From the NCBI RefSeq assembly GCF_003569915.1, contig NZ_KZ984462.1:1-64000 (forward strand): a stretch of 64,000 bases of DNA, read 5' to 3'. Shown here in pieces: positions 1 through 8,086 of this stretch; position 1 is the first letter of the stretch, and the number at the start of each line of letters is the position of its first letter. The translations under genes and the position numbers were made by a program. This stretch comes from Comamonas testosteroni (lineage in GTDB: Bacteria; Pseudomonadota; Gammaproteobacteria; Burkholderiales; Burkholderiaceae_C). The notes beneath the pieces are model-generated. The model did no database searches and was not told the DNA's origin. It saw only the letters and a list, made by a program, of their open reading frames with translations.

Positions 1-72
1 CTGCACATCCGAGCTTCAATCCTCAATCAATTTACCGCTCTGGGCACGCCCCAGACAGTCGCTGCTGCGTAA
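1..72 (+). CDS. Transposase, C-terminal fragment (partial)
   Basis: Frame 1 is open from the window edge to TAA at 70-72 and encodes 23 residues ending IRASILNQFTALGTPQTVAAA-stop (split here as IRASILNQFT / ALGTPQTVAAA). The pattern ILNxFTxLGxPxTV resembles the extreme C terminus of IS5-family DDE transposases. The position just inside a terminal inverted repeat supports this. The catalytic part is outside the window. Confidence 0.55.
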   Translation: MHIRASILNQFTALGTPQTVAAA

Positions 73-126
73 ATCTATTTGGGATTGGGGATGCCTTGGC
101 CTATGGCCGATTTATGCAACAAAGCC
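1..126 (+). mobile_element. Right end of an IS5-like insertion sequence
   Basis: The window opens inside an insertion sequence. A plus-strand frame with a transposase-like C terminus stops at 70-72, and about 50 noncoding bases follow. These end in GATTTATGCAACAAAGCCCC, which read outward from the other strand is a typical IS5-family terminal repeat (GGGGCTTTGTTGCATAAATC). The lipoprotein frame on the minus strand runs straight into this end, so the element sits inside that gene. The left end lies outside the window, so neither the second inverted repeat nor the target duplication can be seen. The family call rests on memory of IS5-type ends. Confidence 0.65.
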
Positions 127-278
127 CCATTGAAGTACAAAAAAATCGTCCATTTTGATTTTTTTATATTATTGGAGGAGTCACTTCCACCTTGAGGCTC
201 AGAACTGCCGCCGCCTCCACACCCAGCCAATACGCCAGTCATCCCTAGTAGAAGGGATCTTCTGATTTCTGATGTCAT
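75..278 (-). pseudogene. Lipoprotein gene truncated by the insertion sequence
   Basis: The start MTSEIRRSLLLGMTGVLAGC is a lipoprotein signal with lipobox LAGC (Cys20), followed by a Gly/Ser-rich linker. The mature part begins KSKWTIFLYFNG, after which the frame enters the insertion-sequence end and stops after 16 more residues. The W-T-hydrophobic-Y-x-N-G start resembles the first beta strand of clostripain-like (peptidase C11) lipoproteins. That is only an inference from about 12 residues. The 3' part of the gene must lie beyond the element, outside the window. The 67-residue product is probably non-functional. Confidence 0.6.
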
Positions 279-316
279 AAATACCTCTCTTGCATCTAAG
301 GTGAATGAGAAAAACG

Positions 317-338
317 AAATGATCGATAGAGATCATTT
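317..338. promoter_or_regulatory. Palindrome upstream of the truncated lipoprotein gene
   Basis: AAATGATC and GATCATTT form a perfect 8-base inverted repeat around GATAGA, about 40 bases upstream of the lipoprotein start in an AT-rich stretch. It could be an operator or a hairpin. No known regulator is recognised. Confidence 0.3.
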
Positions 339-370
339 GTTCATTTTTGATATCCAATGCGAGAGGGTCA

Positions 371-394
371 ATCACTGAAATCAGTGATTTTTTT
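371..394 (+). terminator. Hairpin followed by a T-run (plus-strand reading)
   Basis: ATCACTGA-AA-TCAGTGAT is followed by six or more T residues when read on the plus strand. No plus-strand gene precedes it; livF ends 30 bases away on the opposite strand. Read on the minus strand it has no T-run. It may be a relic or may block transcription coming from inside the livF region. Confidence 0.35.
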
Positions 395-423
395 GACATA
401 TTTCAAGGCGGAGGCTTTGCTAG

Positions 424-1194
424 CTAAACCCCCAAATACTGCTTGCGCACCGCCTCGTCAGCCACCAACTCGGCCATTGGGGCCTGGTGCACGATCTGGC
501 CCTTCTCCAGCACATAGGCGCGGTCGGCCACGACTTCGGCGAAGGGCAGGTTTTGCTCGCTGAGCAAGATGCCTATGCCTTGCGCCTTGAGTTCCAGAAT
601 GGTGCGCGCCATCTGCTCGACGATGACGGGGGCCACGCCTTCAGACGGTTCATCGAGCAGCACCAGACAGGGCTGGCCCATCAGCGTGCGGGCCACGGAC
701 AGCATTTGCTGCTCGCCACCGCTCATGCGCCCGCCAAGGCGGTCCGGCATCTCGCCCAGATTGGGGAAAAGCGTGAACAGTTTCTCAGGCGTCCAGTGCG
801 GCACGGCGGATCCATCGGGCCACTGGCGCGGCTTTTGTCTGCCGACTTCCAGGTTTTCCTGCACCGTGAGTTCGGTAAAGATGCGGCGGTCTTCAGGCAC
901 ATAGCCCAGGCCGCGCTGGGCAATCTGGTGCGAGGCTTTTTTGTTGATGGCTTCGCCCATGAAGCGGATCGCACCTTCGCGGCGCGGCACCAGTGCGGCA
1001 ATGCTTTTGAGCGTGGTGGACTTGCCTGCGCCATTGCGGCCCATCAGCGCCACGACTTCACCGCGCCCCACGTTCAGGCTCACGCCATGCAGGATATGGG
1101 CCGCGCCATACCAGGCGTTCAAGCCATCCACTTCAAGCAATTTGGGGCTCTTGTCCATATCAATCATGCGCTGGCTGCTATGGTTTTGATTCAT
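424..1194 (-). CDS. livF: Branched-chain amino acid ABC transporter ATP-binding protein LivF
   Basis: The product is 256 residues, with Walker A GRNGAGKST near residue 53, signature SGGEQQ near 158 and Walker B CLVLLDEPSEG. The D-E-P-S-E-G Walker B tail and the short length are typical of LivF, the second of the two ATPases in Liv/HAAT transporters. It energises uptake together with LivG. Its start overlaps the livG stop by four bases (ATGA), which indicates translational coupling. ATG codons at residues 10 and 13 are alternative starts, but the overlap favours the first. The substrate cannot be told from sequence; amino acids, amides or urea are all known for this family. Confidence 0.93.
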   Translation of the reverse strand: MNQNHSSQRMIDMDKSPKLLEVDGLNAWYGAAHILHGVSLNVGRGEVVALMGRNGAGKSTTLKSIAALVPRREGAIRFMGEAINKKASHQIAQRGLGYVPEDRRIFTELTVQENLEVGRQKPRQWPDGSAVPHWTPEKLFTLFPNLGEMPDRLGGRMSGGEQQMLSVARTLMGQPCLVLLDEPSEGVAPVIVEQMARTILELKAQGIGILLSEQNLPFAEVVADRAYVLEKGQIVHQAPMAELVADEAVRKQYLGV

Positions 1195-1952
1195 CTGTGC
1201 TTTTCCAGAACGAGGCCTGTGCCCAGGTAAGCCTGCTGCACGCGTGCATCGTCACGAATGGCTTGTGGCGTACCTTCGGCCAGCAGCTTGCCGCGCACCA
1301 GCACGGCAATGCGGTCGGCCTGGCCAAACACCACGTCCATGCTGTGCTCGGTAAACAGCACGCCCATCTGCCGCTGGCGCGCGATCTCGCGCGTGAGCTG
1401 CATCAGCGCCACGCGCTCGCCGGGGGCCATGCCAGCGGTGGGCTCGTCCATCAGCAGCAACTGCGGGTCATGGGCCAGCGCCATGGCCAGCTCCACGCGT
1501 TTCACATCGCCATAGGCCAGGGCGCTGCAGGGCCGGTCGGCCTGAGCCTGCATATCGACCTGGGCCAGCAAGGCCAGCGCATCGCCACGCCTGTGGCTGG
1601 CGGCGCGCGGCCACCAGCTGAAGATTTTGCGATTGGCAGACAGCAGCGCCATTTGCACGTTTTCTGCGACGGTGAGTGAAGCAAAAGTCTGAGCAATCTG
1701 AAACGTGCGACCCACACCGCGCCGCCACACATCGCGCGGAGGCAGGCCGGTGATGGGTTTGCCGTTCAGCAGCACCTCGCCGCTATCGGGCACCAGCTGG
1801 CCGCCCACCATATTGAAGGTGGTGCTCTTGCCTGCGCCGTTGGGGCCGATCAGGGCCAGCAGTTCACCGGGCTGCAGACTGAAGCTGACGTTCTGCACGG
1901 CCTTCACGCCGCCAAAGGCCTTGCTGATGTTCTGTACCTGCAGCAGGCTCAT
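1191..1952 (-). CDS. livG: Branched-chain amino acid ABC transporter ATP-binding protein LivG
   Basis: The product is 253 residues, with Walker A GPNGAGKST near 36, a signature region around ALAYGDVKRVELAMAL and Walker B LLLMDEPTAGMAPGE. The tail ending in AYLGTG is the conserved LivG C terminus. It is the partner ATPase of LivF in the same transporter. It overlaps the permease gene upstream and livF downstream by four bases each, so the three genes form one tightly coupled unit transcribed leftward. Confidence 0.93.
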   Translation of the reverse strand: MSLLQVQNISKAFGGVKAVQNVSFSLQPGELLALIGPNGAGKSTTFNMVGGQLVPDSGEVLLNGKPITGLPPRDVWRRGVGRTFQIAQTFASLTVAENVQMALLSANRKIFSWWPRAASHRRGDALALLAQVDMQAQADRPCSALAYGDVKRVELAMALAHDPQLLLMDEPTAGMAPGERVALMQLTREIARQRQMGVLFTEHSMDVVFGQADRIAVLVRGKLLAEGTPQAIRDDARVQQAYLGTGLVLEKHR

Positions 1953-3856
1953 GATGCGACTCCTTGTACTTTTTTAGGAGCAAACCGGGCCCACAGCAGC
2001 TGCGCATAACCGGCAATGCCTTGCGGTGCCAGCAGCACCAGCACCAGCATGATGCCGCCCAGCAGCGCGCGCCAGTATTCGGTGTTGCGGGCCACGGTGT
2101 CGTGCAGCCAGGTGAAGACTGCAGCGCCCACTACGGGGCCAGCCAGCGTCTGCACACCACCCAGCATGACCATGACCAGACCATCAACCGACTTGGTGAC
2201 GGACATCGCGTCCGGTGCCACTCCTCCCTTGCTGAAGGCATACAGCGCACCGGCCAGACCGGCAAACAGACCCGCGATGACAAACGCCGTCCACTGCACG
2301 CGGCGTACATCGATACCGATGGCATCAGCACGCAAAGCCGAATCGCGCGAGGCACGCAGCGCATAGCCCAGCGGCGAAAACAGCATGCGCCGCAGCAGCC
2401 AGATGCCAAGCGCGCAGATCGCCAGAGCCAGCCAGTAAAACGCGGGGCCGTTTGAGGCCCATTCAGGTGGCCACACGCCCGTCACGCCATTGCTGCCGCC
2501 CGTGAAGTCATCCCACTGAAAAACGATGGCCCAGCTGATCTGTGCAAAAGCCAGCGTCAGCATGGTCAGATACACGCCCGACAGTCGCACGCAGAACCAG
2601 CCATAGAGCAACGCACCTGCGGCTGCGACCAGCGGCCCCAGCAGCAGCGCGGCGGGCATGGACAGGTCAAGACTGCGCACCAGCAGCGCCGCACCATATG
2701 CACCGAGACCAAAGTACGCCGCGTGACCAAACGAGTGCATGCCGCCGGGGCCAAGAATGAAGTGCAGACTGGCCGCAAACAGCGCGGCGATAAAGATGTC
2801 GGTCAGCAGCACGGTGCTGTAGCTGCCTGCATCGCCCACCAGCAAAGGCAGCAGCACCAGCGCAATCAGCAGCGCAATCCATGCCGACGTTGCGCCGCGC
2901 CCTGCGGGGTGCAGCGGCAGCTCATGCTCGCCACCATTGCGGCTGAGCGATTGGGGCTTGCCCAGCAGACCCCAGGGTCGCCAGATCAGCACCACGGCCA
3001 TGACGAGAAATTCCACCACCAGCGTGAGTTTGGAAAACGAGATTTCCACGCCGCCAATTTCCTGCACACCCAGCCAGATGCAGACGGCCTTGAGTTCGGC
3101 CACCAGAAGCGCGGCGATAAATGCGCCAGGAATGCTGCCCATACCGCCCACAACGACGACGACAAAAGCTGCGCCAATGGTCAGCATGTCGGCCTCCAGG
3201 CTGGCAGGCTCGCGCGGCAGTTGCAGCGCGCCGCCAAGACCGGCGAGCAGCGTACCCAGCGCAAACACTGCCGTGAACAACCAGGCCTGATTGACGCCCA
3301 GAGCGCCCACCATTTCGCGGTCCTGCGTGGCGGCACGCACCAGGGTGCCAAAGCGGGTTTTGGTCAGTAATAGCGTCAATCCCAGCAGAACACATGGGCC
3401 CACTGCTATCAAAAACAGATCATAGGTAGGGAACTGGCGACCCAGAATTTCGACCGAGCCTTCCAGCCCCGTGGCACGCGGGCCAAACAGTTCTTCGGGC
3501 CCCCATAGCCACAAGGCAGCATCTTTGATGACCAGCACCAGCGCAAAAGTGGCCAGCAGCTGAAACAGCTCGGGCGCTTTGTAGATGCGGCGCAAAAGCA
3601 GCATCTCGGTGATGGCACCCAGCACGCCGCAGGCCAGCGGAGCCAGCAGCAGCGCAGGCCAGAAGCCGATATGGGGCGAGAGCAGATCCACACTGCTGTA
3701 CGCGATGAATGCGCCCAGCATGTAGAACGAGCCATGGGCAAAGTTGATGGTGCGGGTGACGCCAAAAATCAGCGACAGCCCGACCGACACCAGAAACAGC
3801 GATGAAGCGCTGGCCAGCCCATTGAGCAACTGGGCCAGCAGGCCGGATGCGCTCAT
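1949..3856 (-). CDS. Fused LivH-LivM branched-chain amino acid ABC permease
   Basis: The product is 635 residues, about twice the length of one permease. Residues 1 to about 300 are LivH-like, with GLSLIFGVTRTINFAHGSFYML near the start and the GGMGSIPGAF loop near 240. Residues from about 325 to the end are LivM-like, with FGHAAYFGLGAYGAALL, the GGSNGVTG motif and GGVQTLAGPVVGAAVF. A hydrophilic linker near 305-322 joins them. In most Liv operons these are two genes; the fusion makes the permease a covalent heterodimer. The stop overlaps livG by four bases. A terminator-like hairpin lies between this gene and the upstream binding-protein gene. Confidence 0.92.
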   Translation of the reverse strand: MSASGLLAQLLNGLASASSLFLVSVGLSLIFGVTRTINFAHGSFYMLGAFIAYSSVDLLSPHIGFWPALLLAPLACGVLGAITEMLLLRRIYKAPELFQLLATFALVLVIKDAALWLWGPEELFGPRATGLEGSVEILGRQFPTYDLFLIAVGPCVLLGLTLLLTKTRFGTLVRAATQDREMVGALGVNQAWLFTAVFALGTLLAGLGGALQLPREPASLEADMLTIGAAFVVVVVGGMGSIPGAFIAALLVAELKAVCIWLGVQEIGGVEISFSKLTLVVEFLVMAVVLIWRPWGLLGKPQSLSRNGGEHELPLHPAGRGATSAWIALLIALVLLPLLVGDAGSYSTVLLTDIFIAALFAASLHFILGPGGMHSFGHAAYFGLGAYGAALLVRSLDLSMPAALLLGPLVAAAGALLYGWFCVRLSGVYLTMLTLAFAQISWAIVFQWDDFTGGSNGVTGVWPPEWASNGPAFYWLALAICALGIWLLRRMLFSPLGYALRASRDSALRADAIGIDVRRVQWTAFVIAGLFAGLAGALYAFSKGGVAPDAMSVTKSVDGLVMVMLGGVQTLAGPVVGAAVFTWLHDTVARNTEYWRALLGGIMLVLVLLAPQGIAGYAQLLWARFAPKKVQGVAS

Positions 3857-3878
3857 GTTTCTTGTCTCCCGTGCTATG

Positions 3879-3904
3879 AAAAAGCCACCCTCTGTGGGGG
3901 TGGC
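3879..3904 (-). terminator. Hairpin between binding-protein gene and permease gene
   Basis: On the minus strand GCCACCCC and GGGTGGC pair around a short loop and are followed by TTTTT. It lies in the 98-base gap between the solute-binding-protein gene and the permease gene. This is the usual place for a partial terminator that leaves binding protein in excess over the membrane components. Confidence 0.6.
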
Positions 3905-3954
3905 CAGGGTTTGAGTGAGCGCATTTTCTCAAATGTGAGACAAGCGCTCTGTCA

Positions 3955-5157
3955 TCAGTTTGCCGATGCGGGGCGCAGCTTTTTCACTTCTTCATCGCTG
4001 GGCTGGTAGTTCTTGCCATCGGCATAGTGGTAGTTGACCAGCACGCCGCGCCTGAGTTTGTCGTCATAGGCGGTCTTGCCGATATACGCACCCATGGTGG
4101 ACTGGTTGTCCTGCGCGCGGTAGGTGATGGTGCCGAAGGGTGTGGAAACTTCCAGACCCTTGAAGGCGGCGACCAGCTTTTCGGTGTCCGGGTCGCCGTT
4201 GGTCTTGCGCAGGCCTGCTGCAATCGACTGGATGGCGTTGTAGCCCACGATGGTGCCCAGGCGCGGATAGTCCTTGTACTTGGCCTGATAGGCCTTGAGG
4301 AAGGCCGCGTGCTCGGGCGTCTTGATGGAGTACCAGGGGTAGCCGGTCACAGTCCAGCCCACGGGCGCTTCCTTCTTGAGCGGGTCCAGATACTCGGGCT
4401 CGGCCGTCAACAGGCCCACAACTTCACGGCCCTTGAACAGGCCACGCGTATTGCCTTCGCGCACAAACTTGCCCAGGTCGGTGGCAAACAGCACGTTGAA
4501 GATGGCGTCGGGCTTGGAATCAGCCAGCGCCTGCACGACAGAGCCTGCGTCGATCTTGCCCAGCGCCGGGGCTTGCTCGGCCACAAACTCGATATCGGGC
4601 TGCTTGGTCTTCATCAGCGTCTTGAAGGTGGCGACGGCAGACTGGCCGTATTCGTAGTTGGGGTAGACGATGGCCCAGCGCTTTTTCTTGAGCTTGAGGG
4701 CTTCCTCCACCAGCATGGCGGTCTGCATATAGGTGGAGCCGCGCAGACGGTAGGTGTAGTGGTTGCCGTCGGCCCAGACGATCTTGTCGGTCAGTGGCTC
4801 GGAAGCGAGGAAAAAGCGCTTTTTCTGCTTGGCGTAATCGGTCAGCGCCAGGCCCACATGCGAGAGAAAGCTACCCGTGAGCACATCGATCTTCTCGCGG
4901 GTGTACAGCTCTTCGGCGGCACGCACGGCATCGCCCGGCGTGGCGTTGTCGTCACGTACGATGAGCTGCAGCTTCTTGCCAGCAATGCCGCCTGCGGCAT
5001 TGACCTGCTCCACGGCCAGCTCCATGCCCTTTTTGTAGGGCTCCAGAAAGGCGGGCTGTGCCTTGTAGCTATTGATTTCGCCAATCTTGATCACGCCTTG
5101 CGCCCAGGCGGGCATGGCGGCCAAGGTCAGCAGGGGCAGGGTCCAGCGCAGCTGCAT
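3955..5157 (-). CDS. ABC transporter periplasmic solute-binding protein (LivK/HAAT type)
   Basis: The product is 400 residues with a signal peptide of about 19 residues ending AWA-Q. The mature start GVIKIGEINSY and the following KGMELAVEQVNAAGGIAGKK are typical of the Peripla_BP_6 (Leu/Ile/Val-binding) fold. It captures the substrate in the periplasm and delivers it to the fused permease encoded next. It is the promoter-proximal gene of the operon. The ligand is not predictable; paralogs in this family bind branched-chain amino acids, amides or aromatic acids. Confidence 0.9.
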   Translation of the reverse strand: MQLRWTLPLLTLAAMPAWAQGVIKIGEINSYKAQPAFLEPYKKGMELAVEQVNAAGGIAGKKLQLIVRDDNATPGDAVRAAEELYTREKIDVLTGSFLSHVGLALTDYAKQKKRFFLASEPLTDKIVWADGNHYTYRLRGSTYMQTAMLVEEALKLKKKRWAIVYPNYEYGQSAVATFKTLMKTKQPDIEFVAEQAPALGKIDAGSVVQALADSKPDAIFNVLFATDLGKFVREGNTRGLFKGREVVGLLTAEPEYLDPLKKEAPVGWTVTGYPWYSIKTPEHAAFLKAYQAKYKDYPRLGTIVGYNAIQSIAAGLRKTNGDPDTEKLVAAFKGLEVSTPFGTITYRAQDNQSTMGAYIGKTAYDDKLRRGVLVNYHYADGKNYQPSDEEVKKLRPASAN

Positions 5158-5553
5158 TGTCTATCTCCTCGGTGGTGAGTGTGCGGCCATGGCGAGTTGC
5201 GCATTCCGCTCTCGAGCTTTAATGCTCAAATTGAGTATTAGTATGGACAAATAAAGCGCTTTTCTTTTCATCAAAGCGCAGGGAAAGCATCGTAGAACAG
5301 TGCTTGGCACACGTCAAGAATGCAACATGGCGGAGCAGCTTTCAGAGGCGTCATTCTGCTTATCACTAATCGGTATCAAGACATTGGTGTGCAACGCAAC
5401 CGTTTCAAGCCATCTTGCGGGACAATACTGGCAAGTCCCGCTTGGCAACCGGCAGCCAACGCGCTAGCAGCAACACTTTGTTGCAGCGCCCCGCCACCGC
5501 TCAGCATTTGCCGCGCAGGTTTTCTGCTCCCAGTTTTTATTTTCAGACGAATC
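5158..5553. promoter_or_regulatory. Divergent promoter region with a 7-base inverted repeat
   Basis: These 396 bases separate the leftward transporter operon from the rightward reductase gene and must hold both promoters. I saw no convincing gene in it. The segment 5165-5290 is AT-richer and probably serves the transporter. GCGGGAC at 5417-5423 and GTCCCGC at 5435-5441 form an inverted repeat with an 11-base spacer, about 110 bases upstream of the reductase start. It could be an operator; the regulator is unknown. Confidence 0.35.
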
Positions 5554-6327
5554 ATGAGTGCTTTTCTTGAAGAACGCGTGCTGTCCGTCCACCACTGGAC
5601 CGACCGTCTTTTCTCCTTCACCACCACCCGCGATACCTCGCTGCGCTTTTCCAACGGCCACTTCACCATGATCGGCCTGAAGGTGGAGGGCAAGAACCTG
5701 CTGCGCGCCTACTCCATCGCCAGCCCCAACTATGAAGAGCACCTGGAATTCCTGTCCATCAAGGTGCCCGACGGCCCTCTGACCTCCAAGCTGCAAAGCA
5801 TCAAGGTGGGCGACACCATCATCGTCGGCAAGAAGCCCACAGGCACGCTGCTGATCGACTATCTGCTGCCCGGCAAGAATCTGTATCTGATCGGCACAGG
5901 CACCGGCTTGGCACCCTGGCTGGCCGTGGCGCGCGATCCCGAGACCTATGAGCGTTTCGACAACGTGGTCGTGGTGCATGGTGTGCGCCAGGTCGAAGAG
6001 CTGGCCTATCAGGAGTTGTTCGAGAAAGAACTGCCCGAGCACGAGTTCCTGGGCGAGATCGTCAAGGGCAAGCTGCACTACTACCCCACGGTCACGCGCG
6101 AGCCTTTCCGCAACCAGGGCCGTATCTCCACCCAGATCAATAACGGCACCTTCCCGCAGAACCTGGGCCTGCCCGATCTGAACCCCGAGACCGATCGCGT
6201 CATGCTCTGCGGCAGCCCCGCCATGCTGGCCGAGCTCAAGGAGCTGCTGGAAAAGCGCGGCTTCAAGGAAGGCAACACCACCACGCCCGGCGACTTTGTC
6301 ATCGAACGCGCATTTGTGGAAAAGTAA
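5554..6327 (+). CDS. fpr: Ferredoxin/flavodoxin-NADP(+) reductase
   Basis: The product is 257 residues, the normal length for bacterial Fpr. The FAD-binding motif RAYSIAS is near residue 51, the NADPH-binding GTGTGLAPW near 115 and the C-terminal FVIERAFVEK carries the subclass I C-terminal tail. It moves electrons between NADPH and ferredoxin or flavodoxin in the cytoplasm, often in oxidative-stress defence or iron-sulfur metabolism. The frame extends 78 codons upstream, but family length and the conserved start MSAFLEERVLSVHHWT favour ATG at 5554. A strong terminator follows. Confidence 0.95.
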   Translation: MSAFLEERVLSVHHWTDRLFSFTTTRDTSLRFSNGHFTMIGLKVEGKNLLRAYSIASPNYEEHLEFLSIKVPDGPLTSKLQSIKVGDTIIVGKKPTGTLLIDYLLPGKNLYLIGTGTGLAPWLAVARDPETYERFDNVVVVHGVRQVEELAYQELFEKELPEHEFLGEIVKGKLHYYPTVTREPFRNQGRISTQINNGTFPQNLGLPDLNPETDRVMLCGSPAMLAELKELLEKRGFKEGNTTTPGDFVIERAFVEK

Positions 6328-6344
6328 TTCTCTTTTCTCCAATC

Positions 6345-6372
6345 AAAAGGCCTGCATCTGCAGGCCTTTTTT
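6345..6372 (+). terminator. Intrinsic terminator after fpr
   Basis: AAAAGGCCTGCA-TC-TGCAGGCCTTTT is followed by further T residues. The core hairpin is the same sequence as the terminator at 8062-8086, so the gene between them is bracketed by near-identical hairpins. Confidence 0.85.
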
Positions 6373-6485
6373 GTTTTTTAGGGCCAAGTTTGGCCTGATT
6401 TTTTTGCTGCATTGCTTTTCAGAGAGAATCCTTCGTCGTTACATATATGTCAGCCCTGTGAAACGCTGGGCTTTTTTATTTTCCA

Positions 6486-8057
6486 ATGTCTTCGACACTG
6501 AGTTTTTTCACTCCCGTTGTTCTTTCTTGTTTATTGGCCTATGTGCTTGGATATGGAAGTGTAGAGGATGCAGGCGACGTAGCTCGCAGCGTTTTTTTTA
6601 CGCTTGCAACATGCGTTTTCTATATCTACAGCAGTCGCCGGAAATGGGCCTGCAACATTGCTTTTGCTTTGGGCTTGCTGTTTGCACTGGCGTATATTCC
6701 GTTGGGTGTTGGCGTGGACTATGGTCGGCCTAATATGAGCTTGATTGCGTCGCTGCTGGAGTCCAATGCTGATGAGAGTCTGGAGTTCATCACCAACCTC
6801 AACTGGCGTGACTGCGCGCTTGCGATATTGGGAGTCTTCCTGTTATGCACCTACCGGTTCAGATACGGTCCGAGTCGTGGGGCAGCACAGGTTCAGCCAT
6901 TTCACAAGCCTCTGTGGACTTTTTTGCTGATCGCCAATGTCTTTGGTCTTTTTGTTTATCACTGCGTAGTTGCATACAAGCAGTATGGCAAAGAGAAAAA
7001 CATTGTCAGTGAGTCTCTGAAGGCCGTTGACTGGGATTTGCAGATTGTTCAGCGCAACCCCAGCCTGAAGGTGCTGGTGATTGGTGAGAGTGTCAACAAG
7101 CGCTATCTGTCCGTCATGGGCAGTCCATGGAAGACCACGCCGTTTCTCGACTCCTCGCCGCAGGTGACGGCCTATACCCAGTATTACTCGCCCGCGCCCA
7201 ATACCGTGACCAGTCTGAGCCGGACGCTGACCTATTCAAACAGTTTGGATGGTGGCTTTGATCTGCGTCGCAATGTGGTGGCCCTGGCCAAGGCCGCGGG
7301 TTATGGAACGCTCTGGGTTTCCAATCAGCGCAGCATGGGTCCCAATGATTCCAATGTGGCGCAGATGGGGCATCAAGCCGATCACCATCGCTTTCTGGAC
7401 AAGGTGCCTGTCATCGAACCTGCCAAAGACGATTTCGCGCTGCTGAACTATTTACAGGGCAAGCTGGCGCAACCGGGAGCGCTTTCGCGCGATTCGGTGG
7501 TGTTTCTGCACATGATTGGCTCCCATCCACATGCTTGCTCACGCGTGCCAGACATGAGCCTCAATTTGCGCGCCGGGCATGGGCGGCATATTGACTGCTA
7601 CCTTGCCAGTCTGCAAAAACTGGATTTGTTCATGCAGAAACTGACCGCTTTGCTGGCGCAGCAGACCAAAGACTATGAAGTGCTTTATGTCAGCGATCAT
7701 TCCCTGCGTGTTTCTCCGATGAGTGAGACAGAGAGACTGATGGATGGACTTCGCTTGCCGACCAAGAATATCTATGTGCAACCTCAGGTGAAAGAGGCTT
7801 ATGACACGCCGCTTATTTTTATTTCGTCGCACCAGAAGCAGGCAAGGAGAAATACGACGCCTTTGAGTGGCTTTGACTTCTTCCACCTTTTTGGCAACTG
7901 GCTGGGTGTTCAAAGCCGTTGGATCAAGCCGGAGAAGAATTTGCGCAACCCAGGCAGCAGCGCTCCTGTGCAGGTCTACAACTGGAGCCGGATGGTGGCG
8001 CTGGATTCACTGGCTGACACCGAGCCCCTGCGCCCTGTTGGAGTGGCGACGCCCTGA
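6486..8057 (+). CDS. Phosphoethanolamine transferase-like sulfatase-fold membrane enzyme
   Basis: The product is 523 residues with about five hydrophobic segments in the first 165, then a periplasmic sulfatase-fold domain. Visible motifs are KVLVIGESVNKRY (metal-binding Glu), SPAPNTVTSLSRTLT (nucleophile Thr region), HMIGSHPHA and YVSDHSLRVS (metal-binding Asp-His). These match the EptA/CptA/OpgE group, which moves phosphoethanolamine from lipids to lipid A, core sugar or glucan. The acceptor cannot be told. It is monocistronic between two near-identical terminators, and its codons, especially the first 300 bases, are AT-richer than the neighbours. That would fit horizontal acquisition. ATG at 6486 is followed directly by the first membrane segment. 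Confidence 0.8.
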   Translation: MSSTLSFFTPVVLSCLLAYVLGYGSVEDAGDVARSVFFTLATCVFYIYSSRRKWACNIAFALGLLFALAYIPLGVGVDYGRPNMSLIASLLESNADESLEFITNLNWRDCALAILGVFLLCTYRFRYGPSRGAAQVQPFHKPLWTFLLIANVFGLFVYHCVVAYKQYGKEKNIVSESLKAVDWDLQIVQRNPSLKVLVIGESVNKRYLSVMGSPWKTTPFLDSSPQVTAYTQYYSPAPNTVTSLSRTLTYSNSLDGGFDLRRNVVALAKAAGYGTLWVSNQRSMGPNDSNVAQMGHQADHHRFLDKVPVIEPAKDDFALLNYLQGKLAQPGALSRDSVVFLHMIGSHPHACSRVPDMSLNLRAGHGRHIDCYLASLQKLDLFMQKLTALLAQQTKDYEVLYVSDHSLRVSPMSETERLMDGLRLPTKNIYVQPQVKEAYDTPLIFISSHQKQARRNTTPLSGFDFFHLFGNWLGVQSRWIKPEKNLRNPGSSAPVQVYNWSRMVALDSLADTEPLRPVGVATP

Positions 8058-8061
8058 ACCG

Positions 8062-8086
8062 AAGGCCTGCATCTGCAGGCCTTTTT
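8062..8086 (+). terminator. Intrinsic terminator shared by convergent genes
   Basis: AAGGCCTGCA-TC-TGCAGGCC followed by TTTTT. It ends the transferase transcript and abuts the stop codon (8086-8088) of the convergent LysR gene. The hairpin core equals that at 6345-6372. Confidence 0.85.

Noticed and set aside
371-394. Hairpin near livF as the livF operon terminator
   Set aside because: The T-run lies on the wrong side for leftward transcription.
6486-8057. The transferase as a mobile colistin-resistance (mcr) gene
   Set aside because: Motifs fit the broad family, but the membrane part and the catalytic region differ from the MCR pattern as I remember it, and no mobile element flanks it.
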